DNA from: Thermoguttaceae bacterium
Lineage (GTDB): Bacteria; Planctomycetota; Planctomycetia; Pirellulales; Thermoguttaceae
Direction of reading: 5' to 3'
NCBI GenBank assembly: GCA_017937485.1
Contig: JAGBDN010000101.1
Location: 142,066 to 206,065, forward strand
Length of the DNA: 64,000 nt
Positions within the stretch are counted from its first letter, which is position 1, and every line of letters begins with the position of its first letter. Of this stretch, positions 45,699-54,995 are shown piece after piece. The notes beneath the pieces were generated by a model that saw only the letters and a list, made by a program, of their open reading frames with translations, did no database searches and had not been told where the DNA came from. The position numbers and the translations under genes were made by a program.

Positions 45699-46238
45699 TT
45701 ACTCGTTTTGCGTCAAATAGTTAAGAAGCCCTTCGCAACCGGCGAGAACGTCGTTCCAAGCGGCGTCGAAGTCGTTCGTGTACCAGGGGTCGACCAAATC
45801 GCGCGGCTCGGCGGTATAATCGAGCAGAAGCGAAACCTTGTCTTCAAAGCCCTTAGGGCAAACGCGCATCATATTGCGTCGATTCCAGTCGTCCATTCCG
45901 ATCAGCATATCCCAACGCTCGAAGTCGTCGGGTCGGAGCCGCCGCGCCGTTTTACCCGCGCAGGAAATCCCGTGTTCGCTCAACTTGCGTCGCGCCGGCG
46001 GATAAACCGGATTTCCCAGTTCCTCGGCGCTCGTCGCGGCCGACGCGATCTCGAACTCGTCGGCGCGCCCGGCTTTAGCGACTATATCCTTCATAACGAA
46101 CTCCGCCATCGGACTGCGGCAAATGTTCCCGTGGCAAACGAATAGAATGCTCGCCCGATACGCGGAGTCGCGAGAGGACGAGGCTAACCGCCCCTCCCGA
46201 CGAGGGACGACGTTAGGTTGATTGGAGTCGGAACGCAT
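45699..46238 (-). CDS. Low-molecular-weight protein tyrosine phosphatase
   Basis: 179 residues. P-loop VCHGNICRSP with the CX5R pair C35 and R41, and the late acid DPWYTNDF. About 28 extra residues (polar, RREGRLASSSRDS) precede the usual family start; no other start codon exists in this stretch. The ATG overlaps the upstream SulP stop (TGATG), so translation is probably coupled. Codon use is native, unlike SulP. LMW-PTPs act on phosphotyrosine proteins, often controlling polysaccharide export; the partner kinase is not in the window. Confidence 0.9.
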   Translation of the reverse strand: MRSDSNQPNVVPRREGRLASSSRDSAYRASILFVCHGNICRSPMAEFVMKDIVAKAGRADEFEIASAATSAEELGNPVYPPARRKLSEHGISCAGKTARRLRPDDFERWDMLIGMDDWNRRNMMRVCPKGFEDKVSLLLDYTAEPRDLVDPWYTNDFDAAWNDVLAGCEGLLNYLTQNE

Positions 46239-47887
46239 CAGGCGACCTTCGCTTTCTTTTCTAAGAGTTCCAAAATGGCCAAGTCGGCGCTCCCGTAGTA
46301 GGCGCTTTCGCCCATATACTCCGTGACGCCCGCGCGGTCAAAATAGCCGCGAACTTGTTCGGCGGCGCCGCAGAATACCACGGTCTTCCCCCGTCGCTTC
46401 AGGGCTTCGCAGGTCTCCAGCATAGCCTGAGCGCCGGACAAGTCCACGCTGGACATACCGCGCAGAGAGATAATGAGATAGTCGAACCTGTCGGCTTCTT
46501 TCATACGGTGGACGAATTCGTCGACGTCGCCGAAGAAGAGGGCTCCGGTGATATAAGCCATACCGCAGCGCTCAAGCGTCGCGGAATCGGCGACGGGACG
46601 CTTAGCCACGCGGGCGGGATCAATGTCGGAGAACTCGATTTTGATCCGGCTGGAGTTCACCATAAACAGGACGGCGGAGTAGACGACGCCCATAATGATA
46701 GCGACGGTCAGATCGAACAGCACGGTTGCGATCAAGGTGATCACGAACTGACTTATCGCGGACTTGAAACGGCGGGCGAAGATGTAGCGGACGCCCTCCC
46801 AGTCGTTCATACGCCACGCTGTAACGATCAATACGCCGGCCAGCGCGGCCAACGGCAACTTCGCCATTACGTCGCCCAGCAGGAACATCGAGGCCAGCAG
46901 AAACACGGAATGGAACACGCTGGTCAGCCGAGTCTGCTGACCGGACTTGACGGCCACGCTGGTGCGGGCGATCGCCGCGGTGGCGGGCACGCCGCCCATC
47001 AGAGGCAGCAGGAGGTTGCCGACGCCCTGAGCGATCAACTCTTGGTCGGCGCAGAAGTTTTCGTTCTTCATACGGGCTGCGGAGGCGCCGCACAGCAGGC
47101 TTTCGATCATGCCAAGCGCGGCGATGGTAATCACGGGAGACGTCAAATCGGAGACCATCCGGACGCTCAGACCGGACAGAGTTAGGCGATCCTCCAACCA
47201 CAGCGTCTTGGGGATATCGCCCACCGCGGCAAGGGAATCCATACCGCAAACAATGGAGACGACGGCGGCGACGACGACGCCTACCAGAGAGCTGGGAACC
47301 TTGGCCCCCCACTTCTTGGGCCACGCCAGCATCACGACGACCACCAGAACGCCGATACTTACGGCTTCCGGGTTAGGGTGGAAACCCAGACGACCGTAGG
47401 AGGCCAACTTCTCCAAAGCGGTGGCGCCCTCGGAAACCGTGCCGAAGAAGGCGTCGATCTGGCCCAGAGCGATAATGACGGCGATACCGGAGGTAAAGCC
47501 CATAATCACAGGCATAGGAATAAAGCTGATGAGACGGCCTAACTTCAACATACCGGCCGCCAGCATTAACGCGCCGGCGGCGAAGCAGGCCAAGAACACG
47601 CCCTGCAGACCGTGTTGCGCCACGATACCGATCAACACGGCGCTCATCGCGCCGGTGGGCCCGGAGACCTGATAGGAAGCGCCGCCCAAAACGGCGATAA
47701 CGACGCCGGCGACAATGGCGGTAACCAAACCGGAGGCGGCGGTGGCGCCGGAGCTAACGCCGAAGGCCAGAGCCAACGGCAACGCCACGGCGCAGACCGT
47801 CAAGCCGGCCATCATATCCTTGATCAGCTTAGCGGCGTTATATCCGGAAAACTCCCGCTTTAGCCCTTGAACAAACTGTGAGATCAT
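46238..47887 (-). CDS. SulP-family anion transporter with STAS domain (foreign codon usage)
   Basis: 549 residues from the ATG at 47887 (GGAGAGG upstream); a TTG six codons earlier is less likely. About ten to twelve membrane helices, with the SulP motif ASYQVSGPTGAMSAVLIG and a GGVPATAAIARTSVAVKSG loop; a C-terminal STAS domain (about 440-549: YLIISLRGMSSVDLSGAQAML, VVFCGAAEQVRGYFDRAG). It moves sulfate, bicarbonate or another anion. Its codons (GAT, CAG, CTG, GGA, GTG frequent) and lack of TCG/CGA words differ sharply from all neighbours, so it was probably acquired, perhaps from a Firmicute. It leads a unit with the phosphatase. Confidence 0.93.
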   Translation of the reverse strand: MISQFVQGLKREFSGYNAAKLIKDMMAGLTVCAVALPLALAFGVSSGATAASGLVTAIVAGVVIAVLGGASYQVSGPTGAMSAVLIGIVAQHGLQGVFLACFAAGALMLAAGMLKLGRLISFIPMPVIMGFTSGIAVIIALGQIDAFFGTVSEGATALEKLASYGRLGFHPNPEAVSIGVLVVVVMLAWPKKWGAKVPSSLVGVVVAAVVSIVCGMDSLAAVGDIPKTLWLEDRLTLSGLSVRMVSDLTSPVITIAALGMIESLLCGASAARMKNENFCADQELIAQGVGNLLLPLMGGVPATAAIARTSVAVKSGQQTRLTSVFHSVFLLASMFLLGDVMAKLPLAALAGVLIVTAWRMNDWEGVRYIFARRFKSAISQFVITLIATVLFDLTVAIIMGVVYSAVLFMVNSSRIKIEFSDIDPARVAKRPVADSATLERCGMAYITGALFFGDVDEFVHRMKEADRFDYLIISLRGMSSVDLSGAQAMLETCEALKRRGKTVVFCGAAEQVRGYFDRAGVTEYMGESAYYGSADLAILELLEKKAKVA

Positions 47888-47933
47888 CTGAGTTGCCCTC
47901 TCCAAAATATTTTTAACCCAAGTCTATTCCCAC

Positions 47934-47961
47934 ACTATACCACAGCCTTTCAAGAAATCAA
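47934..47961 (-). promoter_or_regulatory. Promoter of the SulP gene
   Basis: TTGATT (47956-47961) and TATAGT (47934-47939) on the minus strand, 16 bases apart, with TG one base before the -10 (extended -10). The surrounding bases are AT-rich and appear to belong to the acquired segment. The remainder of 47888-48282 (395 bp) shows no gene. Confidence 0.6.
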
Positions 47962-48282
47962 GAAGAAAAAACGACGAAACATCTCTCCGGAGTTCCCACA
48001 GTTCCGCCGGTAAAGCAAAATCGTTGAAGCGGATGGAACGCCGCTTCCCGTCCCCGTTCGCCAACGGCGCGCCTTCGACCGCAAGAGGATTGCGGAAACG
48101 CAATAGTCCGCGACGGCTCTTTGATTTTCTATTTTTCGCGCCGTTAATCTTTGTCCCGCCGTTTCCCAACGGTTGGACGAGGCCGACGCTTCCCGTTTAC
48201 GCGTCGGCGATTCGTCGCTTAAATCGGCGAAAAACGCCGCGCCGCCCGCCGACGACGCGACGTCGTTACTAATGACGCCGCG

Positions 48283-51267
48283 TCAAGGAATCGGCCAAAC
48301 TTCGTCCGTGTAAAGGGGCGTTCGGACGCGAAGCGGCAAGTCGCCTCCGCCGTCGGCGCTAAATTCGACGCGGTAAACGCCCGGTTCGAGCCGAATCTCA
48401 ACGTCTTGCATTTCAATCGGTTGCGGTTCGGCGAGCGGCTGTCCGTATCGTTTCGGCGTCTCGCCCGGCAGCGCGAACAAATATTGACCGCGCCCCGCTT
48501 CCGACGGTATCGCAAGGGTCGCGTCGACCTTTCCTCCGGTTATCTTAACCCGAGGATTCGCAACCTTTGCGCCGTCCGACGTCGCCGCGTCGGTTTCTCG
48601 GAAATGAACTTGCAGACCGAGTCGACAAGGCTTTTCGACGCGGAGTTCCCAAGTTCGCGACGCCGCGTCGGCGCCGATTTCTTGCCAAAGCGGATAAACG
48701 ACGCGCCGGAACGACTTAGAACCGTCCGCCGCCGTTTCGAGTCGCAAATCGTTCCGCTTTCCGAGAAGCGCGTTTCGTTCCTCGACCGTTTTTTTCCCGT
48801 AAAGCGCCGGGTCGACGCGAAGTAGCGCTTTTACTTCCTCCGGAACGCGCCCGGAAAGGCGCAACTCTTCGTAAGACCTTATCAAATCGAGAATTTCGCC
48901 GATAAACGGATGTTTCGACGCGGCGCCGACCGACGCTTGGAACGAGAACGACGCGTCGTAACCGATCGTCGTTCCGAGGCAATACTCGTACATATCCGGC
49001 GTCGCGTTGCGGTCGTAGCCGTAATACCAGCCGACGTCGAGGCGCATATTATTGTCTTTCATTCCGAGAAAACCTCCGGAACGCTCTTCCAAATAAGCCT
49101 TTAGGTCGTCGTGCCCGTCCGCCGACGCCGAGCGCGAAATCATATGCCAAGAATACGGCGAACAACTGCTTCCTTGGTAAAGAATATTCTTGTCGTTAAT
49201 CTTGTCGTAAAACGCTTTATGAAGGCGCGCGTTGTAATACCAATGCTCCGAACCGTCTCCCGGGCGTTGCAGCAGTTCGGAACCGTCGAAGTAAATCATA
49301 TCGAGCGGCAACTCGTTCGCCAGCCGAGCGAAATTCCCGGCGATTTCGTCGATAAAGTCCGTGTCGAGGTCGGGCAGATGATACCCGTAAGCGCGAACAA
49401 AATGCGACACGTTGGAGCCCTTTTTATGTTCGACAACTTTCGTTCCGTAAAGTCCGCGTTTGCAATCGGTTAAGCCGTTCGCGTCGACGCCGCCGTATTG
49501 AATTAATTCGTCGTCGATGCGAACGACCTGACCGGAACCCATATACGGGTCTTCCCCGACCGGAAAAACGGTCGCGTCGGTCGCCGTCGGAATCGTTGTC
49601 GCGTCGGCGCTCAAATCGGCGGCCAACGTCGTCGACTCGCCGAGGAGAAAGCGTTTATCCGGAACCGGCGTTAAATACGGGTCGTTCCTATCCACCGACG
49701 CCGCAAGGAGATGGAGTCCAAAACGGATTCCTTCGGCGCGGAATTTTTCAATCGTTTGACGCAACGTCGGCAAACCGCCCGGGAAGTTCGCTTCGTTGAC
49801 GCGGTAACGCCCGGTCGACTCGCACCAAGAGTTTTGCAGGAGCAGAATTTGCTTAAACCCGCCCCGTTTCGCGAATTGCAACGCCGCGTCGTACTCGTCG
49901 ACGTTAAAATAAGTCAGGAAGAAATAGGAGTCGCGAACGTGTTTCGAGGCTTCGCGCCAACCGCCCCCCGGCCTCGGCGACGGAATCCCCGCCGCCCGCT
50001 GCATTCGCTCGACCACTTTCGGCCAATACCCCGCCGGAACCGCGACGATCGCGCACTGCGCTCCTTCGAGGCCGTGTCGCTTGTAGGCGTTCGCCGACAA
50101 AATTCGCGTCGGCGCGTCCCAAAGCGGCGACGCGGCGTCCGCAAAGTCTTCAAGGAGAACGGTTCGCTCGTCCGCGCCCTCGCCGAACACCGCCTCGACG
50201 CGATCGATTAACGTTCGAACGCTCTTCTTGCCCGGCAGGGAGTTGTAATAAAAATAAAGACGGCGAACGTCGTCGTATGTCAAATCGTTCAGCGGCGGCG
50301 CCGTTAAGTCGAGCGTTCGCCAACCGTTAAAGTCGATCGGAATATAATCGTCGCGATGCCCGCTCTTCCCGCCAAGCTGAATTTTGAGCTGTTGACCGCC
50401 GCCGTCCCCCAAAACGCGAACGCGAATCGCTCGGCAACCGGTCAAGTCGAGCGGCTCGGCAAACGACCGCCCGCGAACCGACCAACCGTCGTTGTTTTCG
50501 CGGGTCGAATTCGCGCAAAACTCGGCGACCGGCTTATCGGAACTCCCGTCTTTGCTTGCCTTACCGCCGTCGACGTTTTCGGCGGCGCCCCGCGGCAAGG
50601 GGCGGAACGAATGCGAACAGCCGTCAAGGTTGTTTTGCGCCCGCCCGGTATGCGACGCAAGGGGGCGGACGTTCGGCGCCGCCGTCATCACCGCGATATG
50701 ATAGCCGTCGTCCGCGATCGCGGCGTTAATCTGCCCGGCGATTCGAGCGTCTTGCGGCGCGCCAAGACGGAAAATCGCGATTTCGTCGACCGGCGATTTC
50801 TCTTCGAGACCAAGCAACCGCAAAACGACGCACCCCATCCTCCGCTTTGCCTCGAACTTCGCTTTCGTTCCATCCTCAAACTCGACGATTAACGTTTCAA
50901 ACGTCGTTTTTTCCTCCGTTATTCGTTCGACTCGCGTCGCGTCGATCGTTCGCCCGTTCGAAACGAACGAAAACGCCCGAACCGGCGCGCTCGTTTCGCC
51001 GCCGTCCGTCCGCTTCAAGACCGCGGTCGCGTCCGCGCCGAGGATTAAGGTCGCGTCCATAAGTTGCCAAACCGCCGCCGGTTTTGCCGGTTTCGCGGAA
51101 TTTTCCGATTTTAACGCCGTCGGTTCCGCCGCGACGCCCGAAATCGCCGCCTGCGTCGCCGACGCCGGAACGCTCGCCGCCGTTAATAACGCTCCCAACG
51201 CGATAACGCTCGCCGCAGTAACGCGCCGTTTCGACGTTTTTTTCCCATTTTGCCGATTTTTTCGCAT
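48283..51267 (-). CDS. Large secreted glycoside-hydrolase-like protein (family unassigned)
   Basis: 994 residues with signal peptide (about 1-38). The first half (60-400) is beta-rich with a carbohydrate-binding jelly-roll-like stretch (DLTGCRAIRVRVLGDGGGQQLKIQLGG, FNGWRTLDLTAPPL), as in CBM-type modules. Residues about 440-800 look like a TIM barrel: FKQILLLQNSWCE, LHLLAASVD, LPLDMIYFDGSELLQR (a probable catalytic Asp near the strand end), MISRSASADGHDDLKAYL. A C-terminal beta sandwich (about 860-994) follows. I cannot assign it to a numbered GH family; the alpha-galactosidase/GH36-clan style is one option. The signal peptide, fold and neighbours favour an extracellular glycan-degrading role. 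Confidence 0.65.
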   Translation of the reverse strand: MRKNRQNGKKTSKRRVTAASVIALGALLTAASVPASATQAAISGVAAEPTALKSENSAKPAKPAAVWQLMDATLILGADATAVLKRTDGGETSAPVRAFSFVSNGRTIDATRVERITEEKTTFETLIVEFEDGTKAKFEAKRRMGCVVLRLLGLEEKSPVDEIAIFRLGAPQDARIAGQINAAIADDGYHIAVMTAAPNVRPLASHTGRAQNNLDGCSHSFRPLPRGAAENVDGGKASKDGSSDKPVAEFCANSTRENNDGWSVRGRSFAEPLDLTGCRAIRVRVLGDGGGQQLKIQLGGKSGHRDDYIPIDFNGWRTLDLTAPPLNDLTYDDVRRLYFYYNSLPGKKSVRTLIDRVEAVFGEGADERTVLLEDFADAASPLWDAPTRILSANAYKRHGLEGAQCAIVAVPAGYWPKVVERMQRAAGIPSPRPGGGWREASKHVRDSYFFLTYFNVDEYDAALQFAKRGGFKQILLLQNSWCESTGRYRVNEANFPGGLPTLRQTIEKFRAEGIRFGLHLLAASVDRNDPYLTPVPDKRFLLGESTTLAADLSADATTIPTATDATVFPVGEDPYMGSGQVVRIDDELIQYGGVDANGLTDCKRGLYGTKVVEHKKGSNVSHFVRAYGYHLPDLDTDFIDEIAGNFARLANELPLDMIYFDGSELLQRPGDGSEHWYYNARLHKAFYDKINDKNILYQGSSCSPYSWHMISRSASADGHDDLKAYLEERSGGFLGMKDNNMRLDVGWYYGYDRNATPDMYEYCLGTTIGYDASFSFQASVGAASKHPFIGEILDLIRSYEELRLSGRVPEEVKALLRVDPALYGKKTVEERNALLGKRNDLRLETAADGSKSFRRVVYPLWQEIGADAASRTWELRVEKPCRLGLQVHFRETDAATSDGAKVANPRVKITGGKVDATLAIPSEAGRGQYLFALPGETPKRYGQPLAEPQPIEMQDVEIRLEPGVYRVEFSADGGGDLPLRVRTPLYTDEVWPIP

Positions 51268-51440
51268 CGCCGTTTCCTTTCTCTCGTCGCCGCTAAGAAG
51301 CCGCGACGTTTCCTTTGTTAATAACGCTTGAAACGCGAAGTTCGCCCTTTATATATTAATAACGACAAAATCGGCGAAACGGCGCCGTCTCGAACAACGT
51401 TCGAATCGGACGCCGCGACGCCGCCAATTCCGCGTTAAAC

Positions 51441-52697
51441 TCAACGCGCTTCCGCCAATTTAACGCGATTTTCCTCTTCCGCCCAACGTTCGAACGCCTT
51501 TTGGAGCATTTCCTTCGCGACGAGGCCCTCGTGCAACCAAATTCGCGCGCGCATTTCGATTCGCTCGCCCGGCTCGAATTTTTGCTCGACGACGCCCGGC
51601 CAACCGACGCAAAGCGGCCCGTAATAACGAGTTAGCCAAGTCGGCGGGAAATCGGGAAAGTTTGGCGAAAGGAAGATCGCGGCGCCGCTCAACGCGTTTT
51701 TCTCGCCGGTTTCCTTATCGACCGCGCCGAATCGCGACGTAAAATCGGCCCAACGGAGCGGTTTTTCCGGCATGTCGCCCTTCGCGAGGCCTTCGTCGGT
51801 CAGGATAAAGCGGTCTTCGCCGTTTTTGCCGACCGGACGGAAGCGAATTGTTAGCCCGCCGTAACTTTTCCCTTCCGCGCCGCGCAACGAAATCGGTTTT
51901 TCGTTCGGAATCAAGACGATTTCAACGTCGACCGAACGGCAACGAACGCCTTCGAACGTTTCAATCGGGCCGGTTTTGACGCGAACGATTTCCGTAACGA
52001 CTTTTTCTCCGTACAGCGGCGCGTTTTCTGCGATTCGCTCCCCGACGCGTTCCCCGTTTTGCCCGTCTTTCGCGGTCGGGTCGAGTTCCGCGTCCGTTTT
52101 TGTCGCGTTCGGGCCGACGAACCAACCGTTTTCAACCGCAAATTCGGCAAAGTCGCCGCCGTTTTCGCCGTTTCCGGTCGTCGGCCGGTCGAGGAAACGA
52201 ACGAAGCGTTGGCGAATCGGCGCGTTCGTCGTCCAAAGGTCGTATTCGCGTTTCGTTCCGTCCGCTTCCCAAACGCCGACGGCGGGCCAAGTCCAAAAAA
52301 CGCCGCGATGATGATAATGGTCTTTCGGCGCCAAATCGGTCAAATTTTCGCCGTCGACGCCGTTCAGCGGATAGAAATAACACCCGGCGCCGCGACGAGA
52401 ATCGGTTTTCGGCACGTTTTCGTGTTCAAGAAACGAATATCGGTAACTAAAAACGACTTTCTCGCCGTCGCGCAACGTCAAAAGGCCGTCGTCGAGCGTC
52501 CAGTCAAATCCCGCGACGGACTTTTGAGACTCGCCGTCGACTTTGGCGCTCTCGGTCGCTCCGTTGACAACGGCGACTTCCGCTCCCGACGCTTCGCCGC
52601 TCGAAAATCCAACCTGCGCCGCCGCTAAAATCGCGCCGACCGCTAAATTCGTCAAAATCGTTGTTTTCGCGGTTCGTCTTCTTAATTCGCTTTTCAT
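51441..52697 (-). CDS. Secreted DUF6807 (PmoA-like) protein
   Basis: 418 residues; the ATG at 52697 follows AAAGGCGAG, seven codons after another ATG without ribosome site. Signal peptide about 1-38. The motif YFYPLNGVDGENLTDLAPKDHYHHRGVFWTW is the hallmark of DUF6807 ('methane oxygenase PmoA' in databases), a family unrelated to particulate methane monooxygenase subunit A; WLTRYYGPLCVGWPGV lies near the C-terminus. An acidic insertion (about 195-230) is present. Function unknown; the family is frequent in Planctomycetota and Bacteroidota glycan-degradation regions. Confidence 0.82.
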   Translation of the reverse strand: MKSELRRRTAKTTILTNLAVGAILAAAQVGFSSGEASGAEVAVVNGATESAKVDGESQKSVAGFDWTLDDGLLTLRDGEKVVFSYRYSFLEHENVPKTDSRRGAGCYFYPLNGVDGENLTDLAPKDHYHHRGVFWTWPAVGVWEADGTKREYDLWTTNAPIRQRFVRFLDRPTTGNGENGGDFAEFAVENGWFVGPNATKTDAELDPTAKDGQNGERVGERIAENAPLYGEKVVTEIVRVKTGPIETFEGVRCRSVDVEIVLIPNEKPISLRGAEGKSYGGLTIRFRPVGKNGEDRFILTDEGLAKGDMPEKPLRWADFTSRFGAVDKETGEKNALSGAAIFLSPNFPDFPPTWLTRYYGPLCVGWPGVVEQKFEPGERIEMRARIWLHEGLVAKEMLQKAFERWAEEENRVKLAEAR

Positions 52698-53102
52698 TTT
52701 ACTCGCCTTTCGTTTCATCTTGCGACGTCTCGCTCAACCTTTTTTACCTCGCGTCGAGCGTCAATTTCTCGACGAAAATAATTTGCCGCCGAATTTTCCT
52801 TCTTATTTTTTCGTTTCGCACCGCTTAACTTTGTCTTAAGCGCCCATTTTTCATTTGCCGCGCCCGCGCAATCGTCGCGCTTTTCCCAACCGACGCGACT
52901 TCGCCATTCGCGCTAATATTTTCAGCTTTTTCAATTTTTATATTTTCAACGACGGTTAATCTTTGCGCGTTTCACTCCGCTTCGCTATTTTAAGTTAAAT
53001 TAGGTAAGACGCGCAAAAGCGTCGCCCGCTAGATCGTTCCCAACTTTTTCCTCCCCTTAACCGACGCGCCGCCGGCCGTCTTGCAAAGGAACCGTTTTCA
53101 GA
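52698..53102. other. 405-bp gene-free stretch, AT-rich in its centre
   Basis: Lies between divergent genes. Bases 52910-53010 are AT-rich (TTTTTATATTTTC, TTAAGTTAAATTAGG) and should hold promoters, but no clean -35/-10 pair was assigned. Confidence 0.4.
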
Positions 53103-53792
53103 ATGCGCACTAACGCCGACTTAAACCGGATTATCGATAAAATCGCCGCGCCCCAACCCGCTCGCTTCGACGCTTCTTCGCTAAGCGGCGCCGAAAGTTC
53201 GCGAACTTCCGCCGCCTCTCCCCAATCGAGTCGCGCCGAAACGCCGAGCGTCGCCTCCCCCAAAGACGACGCGTCCCCGTTTGACGGCGACGAGACTTCG
53301 CGTCCGTTTCCTCCGCGCCTCGCCGTCGATTCGTCGACGCGTTCCTCTCGGCGACGGCGCGGTTCGTCCGCGTCTCGTCGTCTTCTCGACGCGAAAATCG
53401 ACGGCGAAAAAATCGATAAAAACGTCAAAATTCCCGCAGACAACGCCAAAAAACGCGACGCGGAAGAGTCCGACGAAGAAATAAAACGAACGCAACGCCG
53501 CCGCCAAATCGATCCGACAACCTGCGAACGCGATTATTCGACCGACGAAATTGAGTTTATGAAGGCGCTCGACGAGTACAAACGCGCCAGCGGGCGAATG
53601 TTCCCCACTTGCAGCGAAATATTAGAGGTCTTTAAGTCGCTCGGATACGTCAAAGTCGCTCGCGCCGAATCGCCCGACGAGGCGCCTCGACGCAACGCTC
53701 AACCGAATCGCGCCGCGACGCCCGCTTTTTTGAGCGACGAAGAAACCGACGCGTTCGATTTTGACGCGGCGCCCGCCCTCGAAATCGCTTGA
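53103..53792 (+). CDS. KSLGYxK-motif protein with disordered N-terminus
   Basis: 229 residues. Residues 1-140 are low-complexity (Ser, Arg, Asp, Pro) with a basic patch [13 protein letters not shown] (81-93) and a Lys-rich stretch. Residues 147-185 ([14 protein letters not shown] ... [18 protein letters not shown]) are the same module as residues 51-89 of the protein at 8484, aligned without gaps. The tail is acidic. The ribosome site AAAGGA lies about 12 bases before the ATG. No function can be named; basic disordered N-terminus plus small helical module could fit a nucleoid or RNA-associated role (guess). Confidence 0.68.
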   Translation: MRTNADLNRIIDKIAAPQPARFDASSLSGAESSRTSAASPQSSRAETPSVASPKDDASPFDGDETSRPFPPRLAVDSSTRSSRRRRGSSASRRLLDAKIDGEKIDKNVKIPADNAKKRDAEESDEEIKRTQRRRQIDPTTCERDYSTDEIEFMKALDEYKRASGRMFPTCSEILEVFKSLGYVKVARAESPDEAPRRNAQPNRAATPAFLSDEETDAFDFDAAPALEIA

Positions 53793-53843
53793 CTTCGCCT
53801 CGCGTTTGCAACGTCGTTTTACGCGTTCGCCAACGCGCCGCTT

Positions 53844-54764
53844 TCACGACGCCGGATAAAGAATCGAACCGACGCGAACGATCGTCGCGCCCTCTTCGAT
53901 CGCGGTTTCGAAGTCGCCGCTCATTCCCATCGAAAGTTCGGTAAAGTCCGAAAAATCGGGATATTGCGTTCGGCAACGGTCGCGCAATTCTCGGAGCGTC
54001 GCGAACTGACGGCGCGTTTCGGTTTCGGTCGCGGTCAAACCGGCCATCCCCATCAGCCCGCGAATTTTCACCCGACGAAACGCCGCCGTTTTCGGCAAAA
54101 CGTCGAGCAGTTCGTCGGGCTCGAACCCTTGTTTCTCGGCGTCGGCGGAAAGTCGAACTTCAAGAAACGCCGAAATCGTTTCGGGAAAAACGGGCTCGGC
54201 GGCGGAGCGTTTTCCCAACGCCGCGCGCTCGCTTTCCTCGCTCAAGATTCGGTCGAGCGCTTCCAACAGTTTCAGCGAGTCGACCGAATGCAGGAGCGAA
54301 ACGAAGGGCAAAATTCGACGCGCCTTATTCCGCTGCAACGGACCGATAAAATGCCAACGCAACCGCCCGACGTTCGACACGTCGCCGTTCGCGCCTTGCG
54401 CCGCGCTCGCAACGTCTTCCTCCGCAACGTTTTGCAACAACGCCGCGTCGTTCGTTTTTTCCGCCGTTCGCAAGGCTTGCGGAACGAAATCGAGCGGCGG
54501 CGCGTCCGCGTTCCAATACGGCGACGCGGCCCAAAAGTTCGCCTTCTCTAAGAATTTTTGCGGTCGATTCTCGCCCAAGTCGAACGCGCCGGCCCGCAAC
54601 AGTCCCGAAACAATCCCGTCGTCCGGCGCCGAATACTTCGACACCGCGACGAGCGTTACGTCGGAACCGCGTCGCCCGGAACGTTGCGCCGCCGCGTCGA
54701 TTCGCTCGCGAACCCGCTCGACGTTCTCCTTAATTTCCGCTTCGACCGCCTCCCGCGAACTCAC
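53844..54764 (-). CDS. YggS/PLPBP-family pyridoxal phosphate-binding protein
   Basis: 306 residues from GTG at 54764, six bases after AAAGGG; an in-frame GTG six codons earlier is the alternative. PLP-binding Lys in TLVAVSKYS, then LGENRPQKF, WHFIGPLQRNKARRI, LHSVDSLKLLEAL, IRGLMGMAGL and the diagnostic C-terminus ELSMGMSGDFETAIEEGATIVRVGSILY. The family controls PLP homeostasis in the cytoplasm; it has a barrel related to alanine racemase but no racemase activity. An Ala/Glu-rich stretch (about 95-125) interrupts the usual length. Confidence 0.92.
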   Translation of the reverse strand: MSSREAVEAEIKENVERVRERIDAAAQRSGRRGSDVTLVAVSKYSAPDDGIVSGLLRAGAFDLGENRPQKFLEKANFWAASPYWNADAPPLDFVPQALRTAEKTNDAALLQNVAEEDVASAAQGANGDVSNVGRLRWHFIGPLQRNKARRILPFVSLLHSVDSLKLLEALDRILSEESERAALGKRSAAEPVFPETISAFLEVRLSADAEKQGFEPDELLDVLPKTAAFRRVKIRGLMGMAGLTATETETRRQFATLRELRDRCRTQYPDFSDFTELSMGMSGDFETAIEEGATIVRVGSILYPAS

Positions 54765-54995
54765 CGTCGTCCCTTTCTTCACTTTTCGCCGTTTTTCTCG
54801 TCAAAATCGTCAAAATCCGCCAAGTCCGTCGTTTGGTCAAGACAAAACGCAACCGTTCGCCGCCGCTCGAACCGCGTTTCAGCAACGCTTTTCAAACGGC
54901 GACGGCGCTTTTAAATCGTCCGTCGAACGTTCCGACGCGGCCTAACGTCGCCGCGCCGAAACATTCTTAAAATCGACGGTTAAGTCGGTTCGACC

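Noticed and set aside
51441..52697. Particulate methane monooxygenase subunit A
   Set aside because: The database label PmoA is attached to the unrelated DUF6807 family; this protein is soluble and secreted, without the membrane helices of the true enzyme.
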